Below, piece by piece: positions 34,836 through 45,000 of a stretch of DNA of 64,000 nt. Below the pieces are notes generated by a model. It was not told where the DNA came from and searched no databases. It saw nothing but the letters and a program-made list of their open reading frames with translations. A program made the position numbers and the translations under genes. This DNA is from Bacteroidota bacterium (GTDB lineage: Bacteria > Bacteroidota > Bacteroidia > B-17B0 > Aurantibacillaceae), in assembly GCA_018267475.1 (NCBI GenBank), contig JAFDYI010000005.1, positions 124,001 through 188,000 on the forward strand, read 5' to 3'. How positions within the stretch are numbered: position 1 is the first letter of the stretch; each line of letters starts with the position of its first letter.

Positions 34836-37112
34836 ATGCCGCGCAAAAACCAACAAAGCCCCAACCCCTTTACAGAACCAGTATTAGACGTGCTAAAACA
34901 CAATGCGGGCAAAATACTCAATTACAAGCAAATTTCGGCTCTGTTGGAACTTCATAGCGAGTCGGATAGGGTAGATATTATAGAATCTTTAGACTTACTG
35001 GTAAAAGAAGGTCTTATCCTTGAAAGAGAATTAGGCAAATTTCAATACAAAGAGCAAGAACTTTTTGAAAATGGAACCATTGATTTTATTTCCTCCGGAG
35101 GTGCTTATGTCATTACTTCTCCCACCGAAAAAGATATTTTTATACCCAAAGGAAAAACAAAAGATGCGCTGCATGGCGATACCGTGCAGGTAAAAGTTAC
35201 CTACGCCAACAACCACAAGCGCGAAGGCATCATACAAAAAGTAATACAACGCCGCCGTACCGACTTTGTAGGGGTGGCGCAAGTAACAGCCAAAAGTTGC
35301 TTTGTAGTACCCGATAACAACAAACTGCATGTAGATTTTTTTATCCCCCTTAGCAAAACAAAAGAGGTGAAAGACGGACAAAAAGTGCTTATAAAACTGG
35401 TTGGTTGGCAAAGCGGAGAAAATTGCCCTATGGCCGAAATCAGCGAAATACTGGGTTACCCCGGCGCACATACCACAGAGATGCACGCCATCATGGCCGA
35501 ATACAACCTGCCCGACCATTTTCCGGAAGAGGTAGAGGCAGCTGCCAAAGGCATCAACACACAAATTACCAACGAAGAAATAGCCCTTAGAAAAGATTTT
35601 AGAAACACCACCACCTTTACCATAGATCCCTACGATGCTAAAGACTTTGACGACGCCCTCTCTTTCAAAAAACTACCTAACGGCCATTACGAAGTGGGAG
35701 TACACATTGCCGATGTTACACACTATGTAAAACCCCACGATATTATTGACGAAGAAGGCGTGCAAAGGGCTACCTCCGTTTATTTAGTAGATAGGGTAAT
35801 ACCCATGCTGCCCGAAATACTGAGCAACTTTGTATGCTCGCTGCGCCCTAAGGAAGAAAAACTATGCTTCTCGGCTGTATTTGAGATGAACGAACAAGCA
35901 CAAATTGTAAACGAATGGTTTGGTAAAACCGTTATTTTTTCCGACAGGCGTTTTACCTACGAAGAGGTGCAAGAAATAATAGAAGGGAAACCCGGCGATT
36001 TTAAAGAAGAAATTTTAATTTTAGATGCTTTAGCTAAAAAGCTTCGAGACGAGCGCACTAAAAATGGCTCTATCTTTTTTGATAAGGAAGAAGTAAAATT
36101 TAGATTAGACGAAAAAGGAGTACCGGTAGAAGTGTTTTTTAAAGTACAAAAAGATGCGCATAAACTGATTGAAGATTTTATGCTGCTGGCCAATAAAAAA
36201 GTAGCTACTGCCCTTACCCAAGCCCTGCCTAAAAACAGCAAACCCACCGCTAAATCGGCGGCAGCTGTATATAGAATACACGATTCTCCGGCTAACGAAA
36301 AACTAACCGACCTCAACAGTTTTGTCGCTAAGTTTGGCTATTCGCTGAACATGCAGGGTAAAAAAAGCACCACCGCCTCTATAAACAAATTGTTGCGCGA
36401 TGTAAAAGGGAAACCCGAAGCCGGAACAATTGAAATTTTAGCTATACGCTCTATGCCTAAAGCCGTTTACAGCACCGAAAACATAGGGCACTACGGCTTA
36501 GGCTTTGATTATTATACACACTTTACCTCGCCCATTCGCCGCTACCCCGATATGATGGTGCACCGCTTGTTAGAGGCCTACATTAAACACCAACAATACA
36601 GCAACTTAGAAGAATTAGAAAACCTTTGCAAGCACGCATCAGCACAAGAAAAAACAGCCGCCGAGGCCGAGCGCGCCTCCATAAAATACAAACAGGTAGA
36701 ATTTTTAAAAGATAAAGTGGGGCATATTTTTCCGGCTATCATTTCTGGAGTTACCGAATGGGGCATCTACGCCGAAATTATTGAAAACAAATGCGAGGGC
36801 TTAATACGGGTGCGCGAAATGAAAGATGACTATTACACCTACGATGAGGATAATTATTGCTACATAGGAAAACGCAGCAAAAAAGTTTTCGCACTAGGCG
36901 ATAAAGTATTGATTGAAGTAAAAAATGCCGATATGCTTAAAAAACAGCTTGACTTTTTATTGGTAGATACCATAACGCCTAACGAAACACAGCACCACCG
37001 AATAGAAAACCGAGAACGCGCATTGGGCAACAAAAAAGACAAAAAAGGGCATCACGAAAAAAATAAAAGTCGCAAAGCACCTATTCCGCCCAACAAAAAA
37101 AGAAGGCGATAA
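34836..37112 (+). CDS. rnr: Ribonuclease R
   Basis: A 758-residue processive 3'-5' exoribonuclease that degrades structured RNA. N-terminal winged-helix (about 10-65), cold-shock OB domains (70-240), the RNB catalytic domain with the metal-binding Asp cluster in IDPYDAKDFDDALSF (about 263-277), HYGLGFDYYTHFTSPIRRYPD near 550-570, a C-terminal S1 domain (about 640-720) and a Lys/Arg-rich tail. Length and domain order are standard for RNase R. It is followed by the helicase gene after 90 bp with its own promoter element. Confidence 0.95.
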   Translation: MPRKNQQSPNPFTEPVLDVLKHNAGKILNYKQISALLELHSESDRVDIIESLDLLVKEGLILERELGKFQYKEQELFENGTIDFISSGGAYVITSPTEKDIFIPKGKTKDALHGDTVQVKVTYANNHKREGIIQKVIQRRRTDFVGVAQVTAKSCFVVPDNNKLHVDFFIPLSKTKEVKDGQKVLIKLVGWQSGENCPMAEISEILGYPGAHTTEMHAIMAEYNLPDHFPEEVEAAAKGINTQITNEEIALRKDFRNTTTFTIDPYDAKDFDDALSFKKLPNGHYEVGVHIADVTHYVKPHDIIDEEGVQRATSVYLVDRVIPMLPEILSNFVCSLRPKEEKLCFSAVFEMNEQAQIVNEWFGKTVIFSDRRFTYEEVQEIIEGKPGDFKEEILILDALAKKLRDERTKNGSIFFDKEEVKFRLDEKGVPVEVFFKVQKDAHKLIEDFMLLANKKVATALTQALPKNSKPTAKSAAAVYRIHDSPANEKLTDLNSFVAKFGYSLNMQGKKSTTASINKLLRDVKGKPEAGTIEILAIRSMPKAVYSTENIGHYGLGFDYYTHFTSPIRRYPDMMVHRLLEAYIKHQQYSNLEELENLCKHASAQEKTAAEAERASIKYKQVEFLKDKVGHIFPAIISGVTEWGIYAEIIENKCEGLIRVREMKDDYYTYDEDNYCYIGKRSKKVFALGDKVLIEVKNADMLKKQLDFLLVDTITPNETQHHRIENRERALGNKKDKKGHHEKNKSRKAPIPPNKKRRR

Positions 37113-37177
37113 AACAACCGCCTAAATTAGTTCATAAAAATGTAGTATATTTTTCTTTTAGTAAGCACGAAGAGTGG

Positions 37178-37185
37178 TAACTTTG
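37178..37185 (+). promoter_or_regulatory. -7 promoter element of the UvrD-type helicase gene (TAACTTTG)
   Basis: Exact TAnnTTTG match, 17 bases before the ATG at 37203; -33 half not evident. Confidence 0.5.
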
Positions 37186-37202
37186 TACGTTTTTAACCCA
37201 TC

Positions 37203-39599
37203 ATGAGCCATTTTTTAGAAGAATTAAACCCCGTACAACGCCAAGCTGCCGAGCACACCCAAGGCCCTTTAATGATTATTGCCGGAGCCGGTTCCGGCAA
37301 AACCCGTGTTCTTACCTATCGCATTGCCAACATTATAGAAAAAGGCGTAGCCCCCTTTCATATCTTAGCCCTTACCTTTACTAACAAGGCTGCCCGGGAA
37401 ATGAAAGAACGTATCGGAAAAATAATAGGCGAAGCACGCGCCAAAGCCTTATGGATGGGTACCTTTCATAGCGTATTTGCCCGCATACTGCGCTTTGAAG
37501 CAGAAAAGCTGGGCTTTCCACAAAATTTTACCATATATGATACCGACGACAGCAAAAGCCTGATAAAAGAAATTTTAAAAACACTAAACCTAGACGAAAA
37601 AGTATATAAACCCGCAAGCGTTTTAGCCCGCATATCCAACGCAAAAAACAGCTTAATATCCGCACAACAATACAAGCTCAACCCAAGCACCTTAGCCGAC
37701 GATAGGGCTTCGCAAAAACCCATGATATGCGATATATACGAAGCCTATCAAAAACGTTTGTTTCGTGCCGGAGCTATGGATTTTGACGATCTGCTTTTTA
37801 ATACCAACATCCTACTGCGCGATTTTCCTGACGTACTACTAAAGTATCAAGAAAAATTCAAATACATCTTAGTTGATGAGTATCAGGATACCAACTTTTC
37901 TCAATACGTAATTGTAAAACAACTAGCTGCTCGCTACGAAAATATATGCGTAGTGGGCGATGATGCACAAAGTATTTATTCGTTTCGCGGAGCCAACATT
38001 CAAAACATCTTAAACTTTGAAAAAGATTATCCCGACGTAAAAAAAATGTTTCTGGAACAAAACTACCGCTCTACCAATAACATTGTGCAGGCAGCCAACT
38101 CCATCATAAAAAACAATACCGAACAGTTTGAAAAAAATGTGTGGACAGGCAACCCCGAAGGAGAAAAAATACAAGTGCTTTGTTCGGCTACCGATATGGA
38201 GGAAGGATATAAAATAGCCAACGATATTTTTTCTATTAAAATGAACAAGCAATTGCCCCACACAGCCTTTGCTATATTATACCGCACCAATGCCCAATCG
38301 CGAGCTTTTGAAGAAGGCTTTCGCAAGCGCAACATTCCCTACCGCATCTATGGCGGCACCTCTTTTTATCAGCGCAAAGAAATAAAAGATGCTTTAGCCT
38401 ACTTTCGTTTAAGCATCAACCCACATGATAGCGAAGCGATGCGCCGCATTATCAACTACCCCGCACGCGGCATAGGGCAAGCTACCATTGATAAAATTTC
38501 TATACTGGCAAACGATAACGATGTAAGCATCTTTACCGTATTAGACAACCTGCGCGATTTTAACCCCGACGTAAATGCCGGCACCCTTCATAAACTAAGC
38601 GATTTTGCTGCCTTGATAAAAAATTTTGGCAACATGGCCACACAACAAAACGCGTATGAAACAGGAAAACATATTATAAACGCTACGGGCATTTTGCGCG
38701 AACTCAATAAAGAAAAAACACCCGAAGAAATTTCTAGAGTAGAAAACGTAGAAGAACTTTTAAGCGCTATGCAAAGTTTTGTAGAAGCCGAGCGCAGCCA
38801 ACAAGAAGAAGAACTAAAAAAAGACATACTAGAACACCAAACAAATCCGGCTGACAACCTATTTGCACAAGAACCTAATGCCCAGCTAAAAACCATTGAT
38901 GAGTTTATGCAAGAAATTGCCCTGCTTACCGATGCCGATAAAGATAAAGAAGACGGAAACACCGATAAAGTAACACTAATGACGGTACACGCCTCTAAAG
39001 GCTTGGAATTTCCATACGTGTATGTAGTAGGTTTAGAAGAAAATTTATTCCCCTCGCAAATGACTTTGATGGATAAACAAAGCTTGGAAGAAGAGCGTCG
39101 CTTATTTTATGTAGCCCTTACCCGTGCCGAAAAACGCGCCACCCTAAGTTATGCACAAAGGCGTTTCCGCTTTGGCAATCACGTAATGTGTGAGCCCAGT
39201 CGTTTTATTGATGAGATTGATGAAAAGTACGTCAATATACCTGAAGATATAAACCTTGACAGAAATGATTTTTCATCTTCTTCTCAAAAAGCAAATACAT
39301 CGTATCAAAAAAACGAGCCTCGCAAAAGCAATGTAAATTTGGTTCGCCCCCAACAAGCCTCGCCTACCTTAAAAAAGAATTTAATACCCGTACAACAGCT
39401 AAACAAACAAGTTCCCTCGGCCTATTCGGAAGATATAAAACGCATCGTTGTTGGCATGGTAGTAACACACGAGCGGTTTGGACGAGGAACCGTGCAAGCA
39501 TTAGAAGGCGATTTCCCAAACACAAAAGCCTTCGTTAGTTTTCCTGAAGGGACCAAGCAACTGGTGTTAAAATATGCTAAGTTGCAAATAGTATCTTAG
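37203..39599 (+). CDS. PcrA/UvrD-type DNA helicase
   Basis: A 798-residue superfamily 1A 3'-5' helicase for repair and replication-fork maintenance. Motifs: Q-motif LNPVQRQAA (8-16), Walker A GAGSGKT (28-34), motif II VDEYQDT (about 225), motif III GDDAQSIYSFRGA (about 251-263), motif IV QNYRS, motif V TVHASKGLEF and motif VI VALTRAEKRATLSYA. The last ~50 residues form the Tudor-like PcrA C-terminal domain that contacts RNA polymerase (GMVVTHERFGRGTVQ). The overall architecture is closer to PcrA/UvrD than to Rep. Confidence 0.93.
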   Translation: MSHFLEELNPVQRQAAEHTQGPLMIIAGAGSGKTRVLTYRIANIIEKGVAPFHILALTFTNKAAREMKERIGKIIGEARAKALWMGTFHSVFARILRFEAEKLGFPQNFTIYDTDDSKSLIKEILKTLNLDEKVYKPASVLARISNAKNSLISAQQYKLNPSTLADDRASQKPMICDIYEAYQKRLFRAGAMDFDDLLFNTNILLRDFPDVLLKYQEKFKYILVDEYQDTNFSQYVIVKQLAARYENICVVGDDAQSIYSFRGANIQNILNFEKDYPDVKKMFLEQNYRSTNNIVQAANSIIKNNTEQFEKNVWTGNPEGEKIQVLCSATDMEEGYKIANDIFSIKMNKQLPHTAFAILYRTNAQSRAFEEGFRKRNIPYRIYGGTSFYQRKEIKDALAYFRLSINPHDSEAMRRIINYPARGIGQATIDKISILANDNDVSIFTVLDNLRDFNPDVNAGTLHKLSDFAALIKNFGNMATQQNAYETGKHIINATGILRELNKEKTPEEISRVENVEELLSAMQSFVEAERSQQEEELKKDILEHQTNPADNLFAQEPNAQLKTIDEFMQEIALLTDADKDKEDGNTDKVTLMTVHASKGLEFPYVYVVGLEENLFPSQMTLMDKQSLEEERRLFYVALTRAEKRATLSYAQRRFRFGNHVMCEPSRFIDEIDEKYVNIPEDINLDRNDFSSSSQKANTSYQKNEPRKSNVNLVRPQQASPTLKKNLIPVQQLNKQVPSAYSEDIKRIVVGMVVTHERFGRGTVQALEGDFPNTKAFVSFPEGTKQLVLKYAKLQIVS

Positions 39600-39621
39600 T
39601 TTTTTTGCGCAATGCAAAAAA
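39599..39621 (+). other. A/T hairpin between the helicase gene and porP/sprF
   Basis: A TTTTTTTGC / GCAAAAAAA stem with a short GCAAT loop immediately after the helicase stop. It may be a weak transcription end or an mRNA structure; the A-rich side faces downstream, so it is not a canonical plus-strand terminator. Confidence 0.3.
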
Positions 39622-39639
39622 AGTACTACTTTAGCCTAA

Positions 39640-40650
39640 GTGAAAAAACGCATATTTACAATTTGTGCGCTCTTTTTTTTAACGCAAACTCGGGCGCAGG
39701 ATATTCATTTGTCGCAATTTTGGGCTACCCCCTTGTATCTAAACCCGGCGCAGGCAGGTGTTTTTGATGGCGATTACCGCGCAGGCATGGTATATCGAAA
39801 CCAGTGGAGAGCCATACCCGTACCCTACTCTACCTTTAGTTTTTTAGGTGATGCCAAAATAAGTCGCGCCTTTTCCCAGCACAGCGATGCCGGAGTAGGT
39901 TTGGTTTTTAACAACGATGTATCGGGCGATAGCCGATACAGCATCAACCAAATGTATGTACCCCTTTCGTATATTCAACGCTTCAAAAGCGATACCAATT
40001 TGAATATATCAGTAGGTATTTCGCCCGGCATAAGCAACATTGCCTTTAATACCAGCAAACTCACCTACGACAATCAGTTTGATGGCGATGCTTACAACCC
40101 TGCCCTACCCAGCGGAGAAAGCTATCCCACACAAACCAAAACCTATTTTGATATGGCGGCCGGCATAGCCGCACAATACAACTTTAAAAGAGGGGGCTTT
40201 ATATCGGCAGGCAGCAGCTTGTCGCACCTTACGCGCCCCAACATTTCTTTTTTTAAAAGCGAAGGGGTAAACTTATATATAAAATCAACCAGCTACCTCA
40301 ACCTAAAATACAGGATAAAAAATTTATTATTCTTGTTGGCCGATGTTATGTACCAACAACAAGGCCCCTTTCATGAAACAATTATAGCCACCCGTTTATC
40401 TTACACCATAAACCAAGGCGACAATATCGCTTTTAATTTTGGTGTAGCGGGGCGCCTGGGCGATGCCGCCATTGCCCTTGTAGGCATGGATTATAAAAGT
40501 TTTCGTGCCGGCATAGCATACGATGTAAACACCTCACGCTTTAACCCCGCCACCAACAAAAGAGGCGCCTTTGAAATTTCTATACTATACATTTTCAAGA
40601 AAAAACCACTATTTATTCCTAAAAAACGCGCTTGCCCGGTTTATATGTAA
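39640..40650 (+). CDS. PorP/SprF-family T9SS outer-membrane protein (GTG start)
   Basis: A 336-residue outer-membrane barrel. Signal peptide 1-19 (ending TRAQ), then the PorP/SprF hallmark DIHLSQFWATPLYLNPAQAG (20-39), GDYRAGMVYRNQWRAI (43-58), and a C-terminal barrel. PorP/SprF proteins are needed to bring specific type B (CHU_C) cargo proteins such as SprB to the surface. Start is GTG at 39640, since no in-frame ATG lies upstream of the signal peptide. Unlike typical sprB-sprF pairs, the nearest CHU_C protein (42055) is separated by two unrelated genes. Confidence 0.88.
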   Translation: MKKRIFTICALFFLTQTRAQDIHLSQFWATPLYLNPAQAGVFDGDYRAGMVYRNQWRAIPVPYSTFSFLGDAKISRAFSQHSDAGVGLVFNNDVSGDSRYSINQMYVPLSYIQRFKSDTNLNISVGISPGISNIAFNTSKLTYDNQFDGDAYNPALPSGESYPTQTKTYFDMAAGIAAQYNFKRGGFISAGSSLSHLTRPNISFFKSEGVNLYIKSTSYLNLKYRIKNLLFLLADVMYQQQGPFHETIIATRLSYTINQGDNIAFNFGVAGRLGDAAIALVGMDYKSFRAGIAYDVNTSRFNPATNKRGAFEISILYIFKKKPLFIPKKRACPVYM

Positions 40651-40816
40651 AAATCGTTCTAACTCTCTTTTTCGCGCACCAATACCTTCTTTTTTAGCAC
40701 AAACGCAAAACTGTATTTTTTCATAAAAAAAAGCCCTTTTTAATGTTAAAAATTTTTGCATAAATAAAGTAGGGCTAATCGTATTTGCTGTATATATTCG
40801 CACAAAATTTAGCCAC

Positions 40817-41611
40817 ATGCAAACTATGACGACCTACGAAAATGTTTTAACCGAATTGAACCAAAAGGTTTTAACGATTACTGTTAACCGCCCCGATAAA
40901 CTGAACGCTCTTAATGCCAAAACCATTGAAGAACTTCACGAAGCGTTAATAGAAGCTGAAAACGATAAAGAAGTGCGCAGCGTTATTATTACCGGCGCAG
41001 GCGAAAAATCGTTTGTGGCAGGAGCCGATATTGCTGAATTTGCCAACTATAATATTGAACAAGGGAAACTACTAAGCGCTACCGGGCATTTTAAACTTTT
41101 TAATTTTATAGAAAATTTTTCAAAACCCATCATAGCTGCCGTTAACGGCTTTGCCTTAGGAGGCGGCTTGGAATTGGCTATGGCTTGCCACATACGCGTA
41201 GCCAGCGAAAACGCAAAAATGGGCTTGCCCGAAACCTCTTTAGGCGTAATACCCGGATATGGAGGAACCCAACGCTTAGCCCAATTAGTAGGTAAAGGAA
41301 AAGCCTTTGAAATGATTACCACCGCCGATATGATGAATGCAGCAGATGCCTGCAAATGGGGCTTGGTAAACTACGTAGTACCTCTACCTGAATTGCTACA
41401 AAAATGCGCCGAGATAGCAGCTAAAATAAGCTTGCGCTCACCCATTGCCGTAAAAACAGCCATCAAAGTAATTAACGCCGGGTTCAATAACAAATTCAAT
41501 GGATACGATGTAGAAATTGAAGAATTTGGAAAGATGTTTGGCACCTCCGACTTTAAAGAAGGAGTACGCGCCTTCTTAGAAAAAAGAAAGCCCAGCTTTA
41601 ATGGAAATTAA
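40817..41611 (+). CDS. Enoyl-CoA hydratase
   Basis: A 264-residue crotonase with both catalytic glutamates: Glu119 in ALGGGLELAMACH and Glu139 in GLPETSLGVIPGYGGTQRL. It hydrates trans-2-enoyl-CoA to 3-hydroxyacyl-CoA in beta-oxidation or in butyrate-type pathways. The substrate chain length is not readable. Its 3' end overlaps the start of the DUF4296 lipoprotein gene by 11 bp in another frame. It is a better candidate for a true hydratase than the second crotonase at 6074-6790, which lacks one glutamate. Confidence 0.92.
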   Translation: MQTMTTYENVLTELNQKVLTITVNRPDKLNALNAKTIEELHEALIEAENDKEVRSVIITGAGEKSFVAGADIAEFANYNIEQGKLLSATGHFKLFNFIENFSKPIIAAVNGFALGGGLELAMACHIRVASENAKMGLPETSLGVIPGYGGTQRLAQLVGKGKAFEMITTADMMNAADACKWGLVNYVVPLPELLQKCAEIAAKISLRSPIAVKTAIKVINAGFNNKFNGYDVEIEEFGKMFGTSDFKEGVRAFLEKRKPSFNGN

Positions 41612-41942
41612 ATCCAAACTAAAATACATACATACTATCGGCTCTCTTAGCTGTTTGCTGCTGTTTTCCTGCTCCTTCCGAAAAGAAATAAAACCACCGG
41701 TGGATTTAATCAATACCGACACCATGAGTTTTATTCTATCCGACCTTTCTTTAAGCGAAACCATCTTAACCAGTCAAGGCAACGTACCCGGCGACACGTT
41801 AAAAACGCTTAATGTATTAGACAAATACCATATTTCGGCAGCCCGTTTTGACAGCAGTTTTATGTACTATTCCAAAAACCCAAGAAAACTAAAGGCCATC
41901 TACACCCATGTTTTAGAAAACTTAAACAAAAAGCAGCCCTAA
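41601..41942 (+). CDS. DUF4296 lipoprotein
   Basis: A 113-residue putative lipoprotein with lipobox LLFSC (Cys24). It contains the DUF4296 pattern found in Bacteroidota: VDLINTDTMSFILSDLSLSE followed by LDKYHISAARFDSSFMYYSKNP and a helical end. Function unknown; members are predicted envelope proteins. The ATG lies inside the last codons of the crotonase gene (11-bp overlap), so it is expressed from the same message. Confidence 0.8.
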   Translation: MEIKSKLKYIHTIGSLSCLLLFSCSFRKEIKPPVDLINTDTMSFILSDLSLSETILTSQGNVPGDTLKTLNVLDKYHISAARFDSSFMYYSKNPRKLKAIYTHVLENLNKKQP

Positions 41943-42012
41943 TAGCTTTGTTTAGACTTTTTATTTTCACATCTTTTAACGTAAAATTCAGTTTTTTTTA
42001 AGAATAGTGTTG

Positions 42013-42020
42013 TAATTTTG
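42013..42020 (+). promoter_or_regulatory. -7 promoter element of the SprB-repeat gene (TAATTTTG)
   Basis: Exact TAnnTTTG match 34 bases before the ATG at 42055. A second, weaker ATATTTTG lies at about 42024-42031. Confidence 0.5.
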
Positions 42021-42054
42021 CTCATATTTTGCGACGAACTTTATTTTTTACACG

Positions 42055-45000
42055 ATGAATTTTAATTTTATTAGGCTTAAAACTAAGAGGTTGGTACGTA
42101 GTTTTAAGATAGTAATGAGCTGCGGAATGCTTTTTTTACAAGCAAAATCAACTCAAGCACAATGTATCACCGCCTACCCTCATGTAGAGGATTTTGAAGT
42201 AATCCCTACGTGGACAGCTGTAACAGCCCCCACCAGTTCGGTAGCCGGCACGTGCGACTGGGCTTGGGGAACACCCAACCACACCTATGTTATTCACAGT
42301 GCAGGCAGCGGCAACAAGTGTTGGTCGGCAGGAGGGCTTTCGGGCGCTTTTTACAACTACAACCAACAGTCTTATATATACAGCCCTTGTTACAACTTTT
42401 CTACCCTTCAATATCCTTACATACAGTTTAAATTATTTTATGACATTGAATATAAGTTTGATGGAGGAAACCTTCAATCGTCAATAAATGGAGGTGTTAG
42501 CTGGCAAGACGTAGGCGCCCTTGGCGACCCTATTGATTGCAATACCGCCAACTGGTACAACTATGGAAACATTAAATTTTTAGATCAACCTGCCGGTTTT
42601 GTTCCTTCTAAAGCGGGCTGGTGCGGCAATGTAGAAACCGGAGGGCTTGGCTGGGATCCTACGCATCCGGGTACTGCCTGTGTAGGAGGCAATGGAGTAG
42701 GCCAATGGGTTACAGCAAAGCACTGCTTAACAGGTTTAGCAGGGCAACCCAGTGTGATGTTTCGTTTTACCTTAGGGGCAGGCTATACCTGTAATGATTT
42801 TGATGGTTTTGCCATAGACTCTGTGGCTATTGGTAATGGCATGAATAACTCCGCTACTTTTACACATAGCTGCGCTTCGGTTAATACAATTAACTTTTCG
42901 GCTACGCCTAATGCCTGCCCAACAAACACCTACTTATGGGATTTTGGTGATGCCGCCTCAGGAGCTAGCAACGCATCTTCTTCTCAAACCCCTTCGCACA
43001 CCTTTTCTGCGCCGGGTTCTTATACCGTTATGCTAATAGCCTCCGGCGGAAATTGCAATCCACCCGACACGATTAAACAAACCGTGAACATCTTATCAGC
43101 TTCACTCACTTCCTTTTCCAACACAAGTTGTTCCGGTTTAGGTTCAGCTACGGTTTCCGTAACATCGGGGGTAGCTCCCATTAACTACACTTGGTCGCCC
43201 AGCGGTGGTAATGCCAGCACCGCCTCCAACCTTGCAGCCGGAAACTACACCTGCTCTATAAGCGATGCTGCCAGTTGCCCTACCACAGTAACCGTAGCCA
43301 TAGCGGCATCTTCTTCTTTTTCGGTAACGGTGAACACAACACCCGCAGCTTGCTCTTCAGCCGGCTCGGCTACGGCCATTCCAAGCGGAGGCGCTACTCC
43401 TTATACTTACACCTGGTCGCCCAGCGGAGGCAATGCAAACACCGCTTCTAACCTTACAGCAGGAAATTACAGCGTACTTGTAGTGGACAATACGGGTTGC
43501 TCCGTAACTACTTCTTTAAGCATTACCAGTAGCGGAAGCGGTATTACTGCCACGGTTTCTTCCAGCAGCGTTACCTGCAACGCGGGCAACAACGGAAGTG
43601 CTACTGTAACTATAAACGGTGGCACCACTCCTTATACTTACACGTGGTCGCCTGGCGGTGGCAATAGCAGTGTAGCCAACAACCTCAGCGCCGGCACTTA
43701 TACGGTGGAAAGCAGCGATGCTAATGGCTGCACCAACACCATGACGGTAAGTGTTACGCAGCCTCCTCCTCTTACGGTTACGGTAACCTTTACTAATGTA
43801 TCTTGCTATGGCGGCACTAATGGAGCTGCCTTAGCCTCCGCTTCGGGAGGCAGTGGGGGTTATCATTATTCGTGGACAACCAGTCCGCCACACCATGCGG
43901 CTTATACCACCATGCCTGCCGGAGTATTTAACTTATTGATATTTGACACCAACAGTTGCTTAACCATTACCACAGTAACTATTGGGCAACCACCACCTAT
44001 AACCCTAACTACCACCACCAGCAGCGTAACCTGTAATGGCGGGACCGGCACAGCTTCTATTACCCCGTCAGGCGGAACACCGGGTTACAGTTATACCTGG
44101 ACACCCAGCGGAGGCTCCGGGCCATCAGCAACCATACCCGCAGGCACTTACACCGTATTGATAAGCGATAGTCATTCTTGCCTTACCGCCGACACTATCC
44201 AAATAGCACAGCCGCCTGCCCTTACTACTGCCACCACGGCTACCGCCACCACCTGTGGCTTAGCTAACGGAAGCGCCAGCGTAACAGCAGGAGGGGGAAC
44301 ACCCGGATATACCTACAACTGGATTCCAAGCGGAGGAAATGCGGCTCTAGCAAATAACATAACGGGGGGCACTTATACCGTAATAGTAAGCGATGCCAAC
44401 AGTTGCACCCTAACTGCCACCGTGCCGGTAACTCCTTCTAACAGCCTTAGCTTAAGCGAAACGCAAACCAACGTAAGTTGTTTTGGTTTGAGCGACGGCT
44501 CGGCCAACGTCAGTGTTCACAACGGCACCCCCACTTACACCTACACCTGGGCGCCCAACAGCAGCACTACCAATACAGCAAACAACCTACCGGCAGGAAC
44601 TTATAGCGTAAACGTTACAGACACCCACTCGTGTGTAGCCAGCCTAAGCCTTACCATAACACAGCCTGCCCCGCTAAGCACTACCCTAACGGCAGCAGCT
44701 ACTACCTGTCATTTATCTAACGGAACGGCCAGCGCCAGCGCTAGTGGAGGCACCCCCATCTACAACTTTAGTTGGATGCCGGGAGGGCTGGTTGGTGCTT
44801 CTGAAGACAATTTAGCAAGCGGGACCTATACCGTAATTACCACCGATGCCGACCATTGCAAGGATACCACAACCGTATCGGTAGCACCCAGCAACGGCGC
44901 GCCTGCCATTAACTTTAGCGAAAACCCCGGCTTTGGCTGCTCGCCTGTATGCGCCTTGTTTTCTGCTGTGGCTGCCCCGGTAGCTAATGACTCTATTGTT

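Noticed and set aside
35031-35564. 177-residue open frame antisense to rnr
   Set aside because: Shadow of the RNase R reading frame; Phe/Tyr/Gly/Cys-rich composition and no promoter or family pattern.
43110-44910. Repeated DNA in the SprB-repeat gene as a possible CRISPR-like or tandem array
   Set aside because: The periodicity comes from protein modules of about 75-80 residues with divergent sequence; no identical direct repeats with unique spacers.
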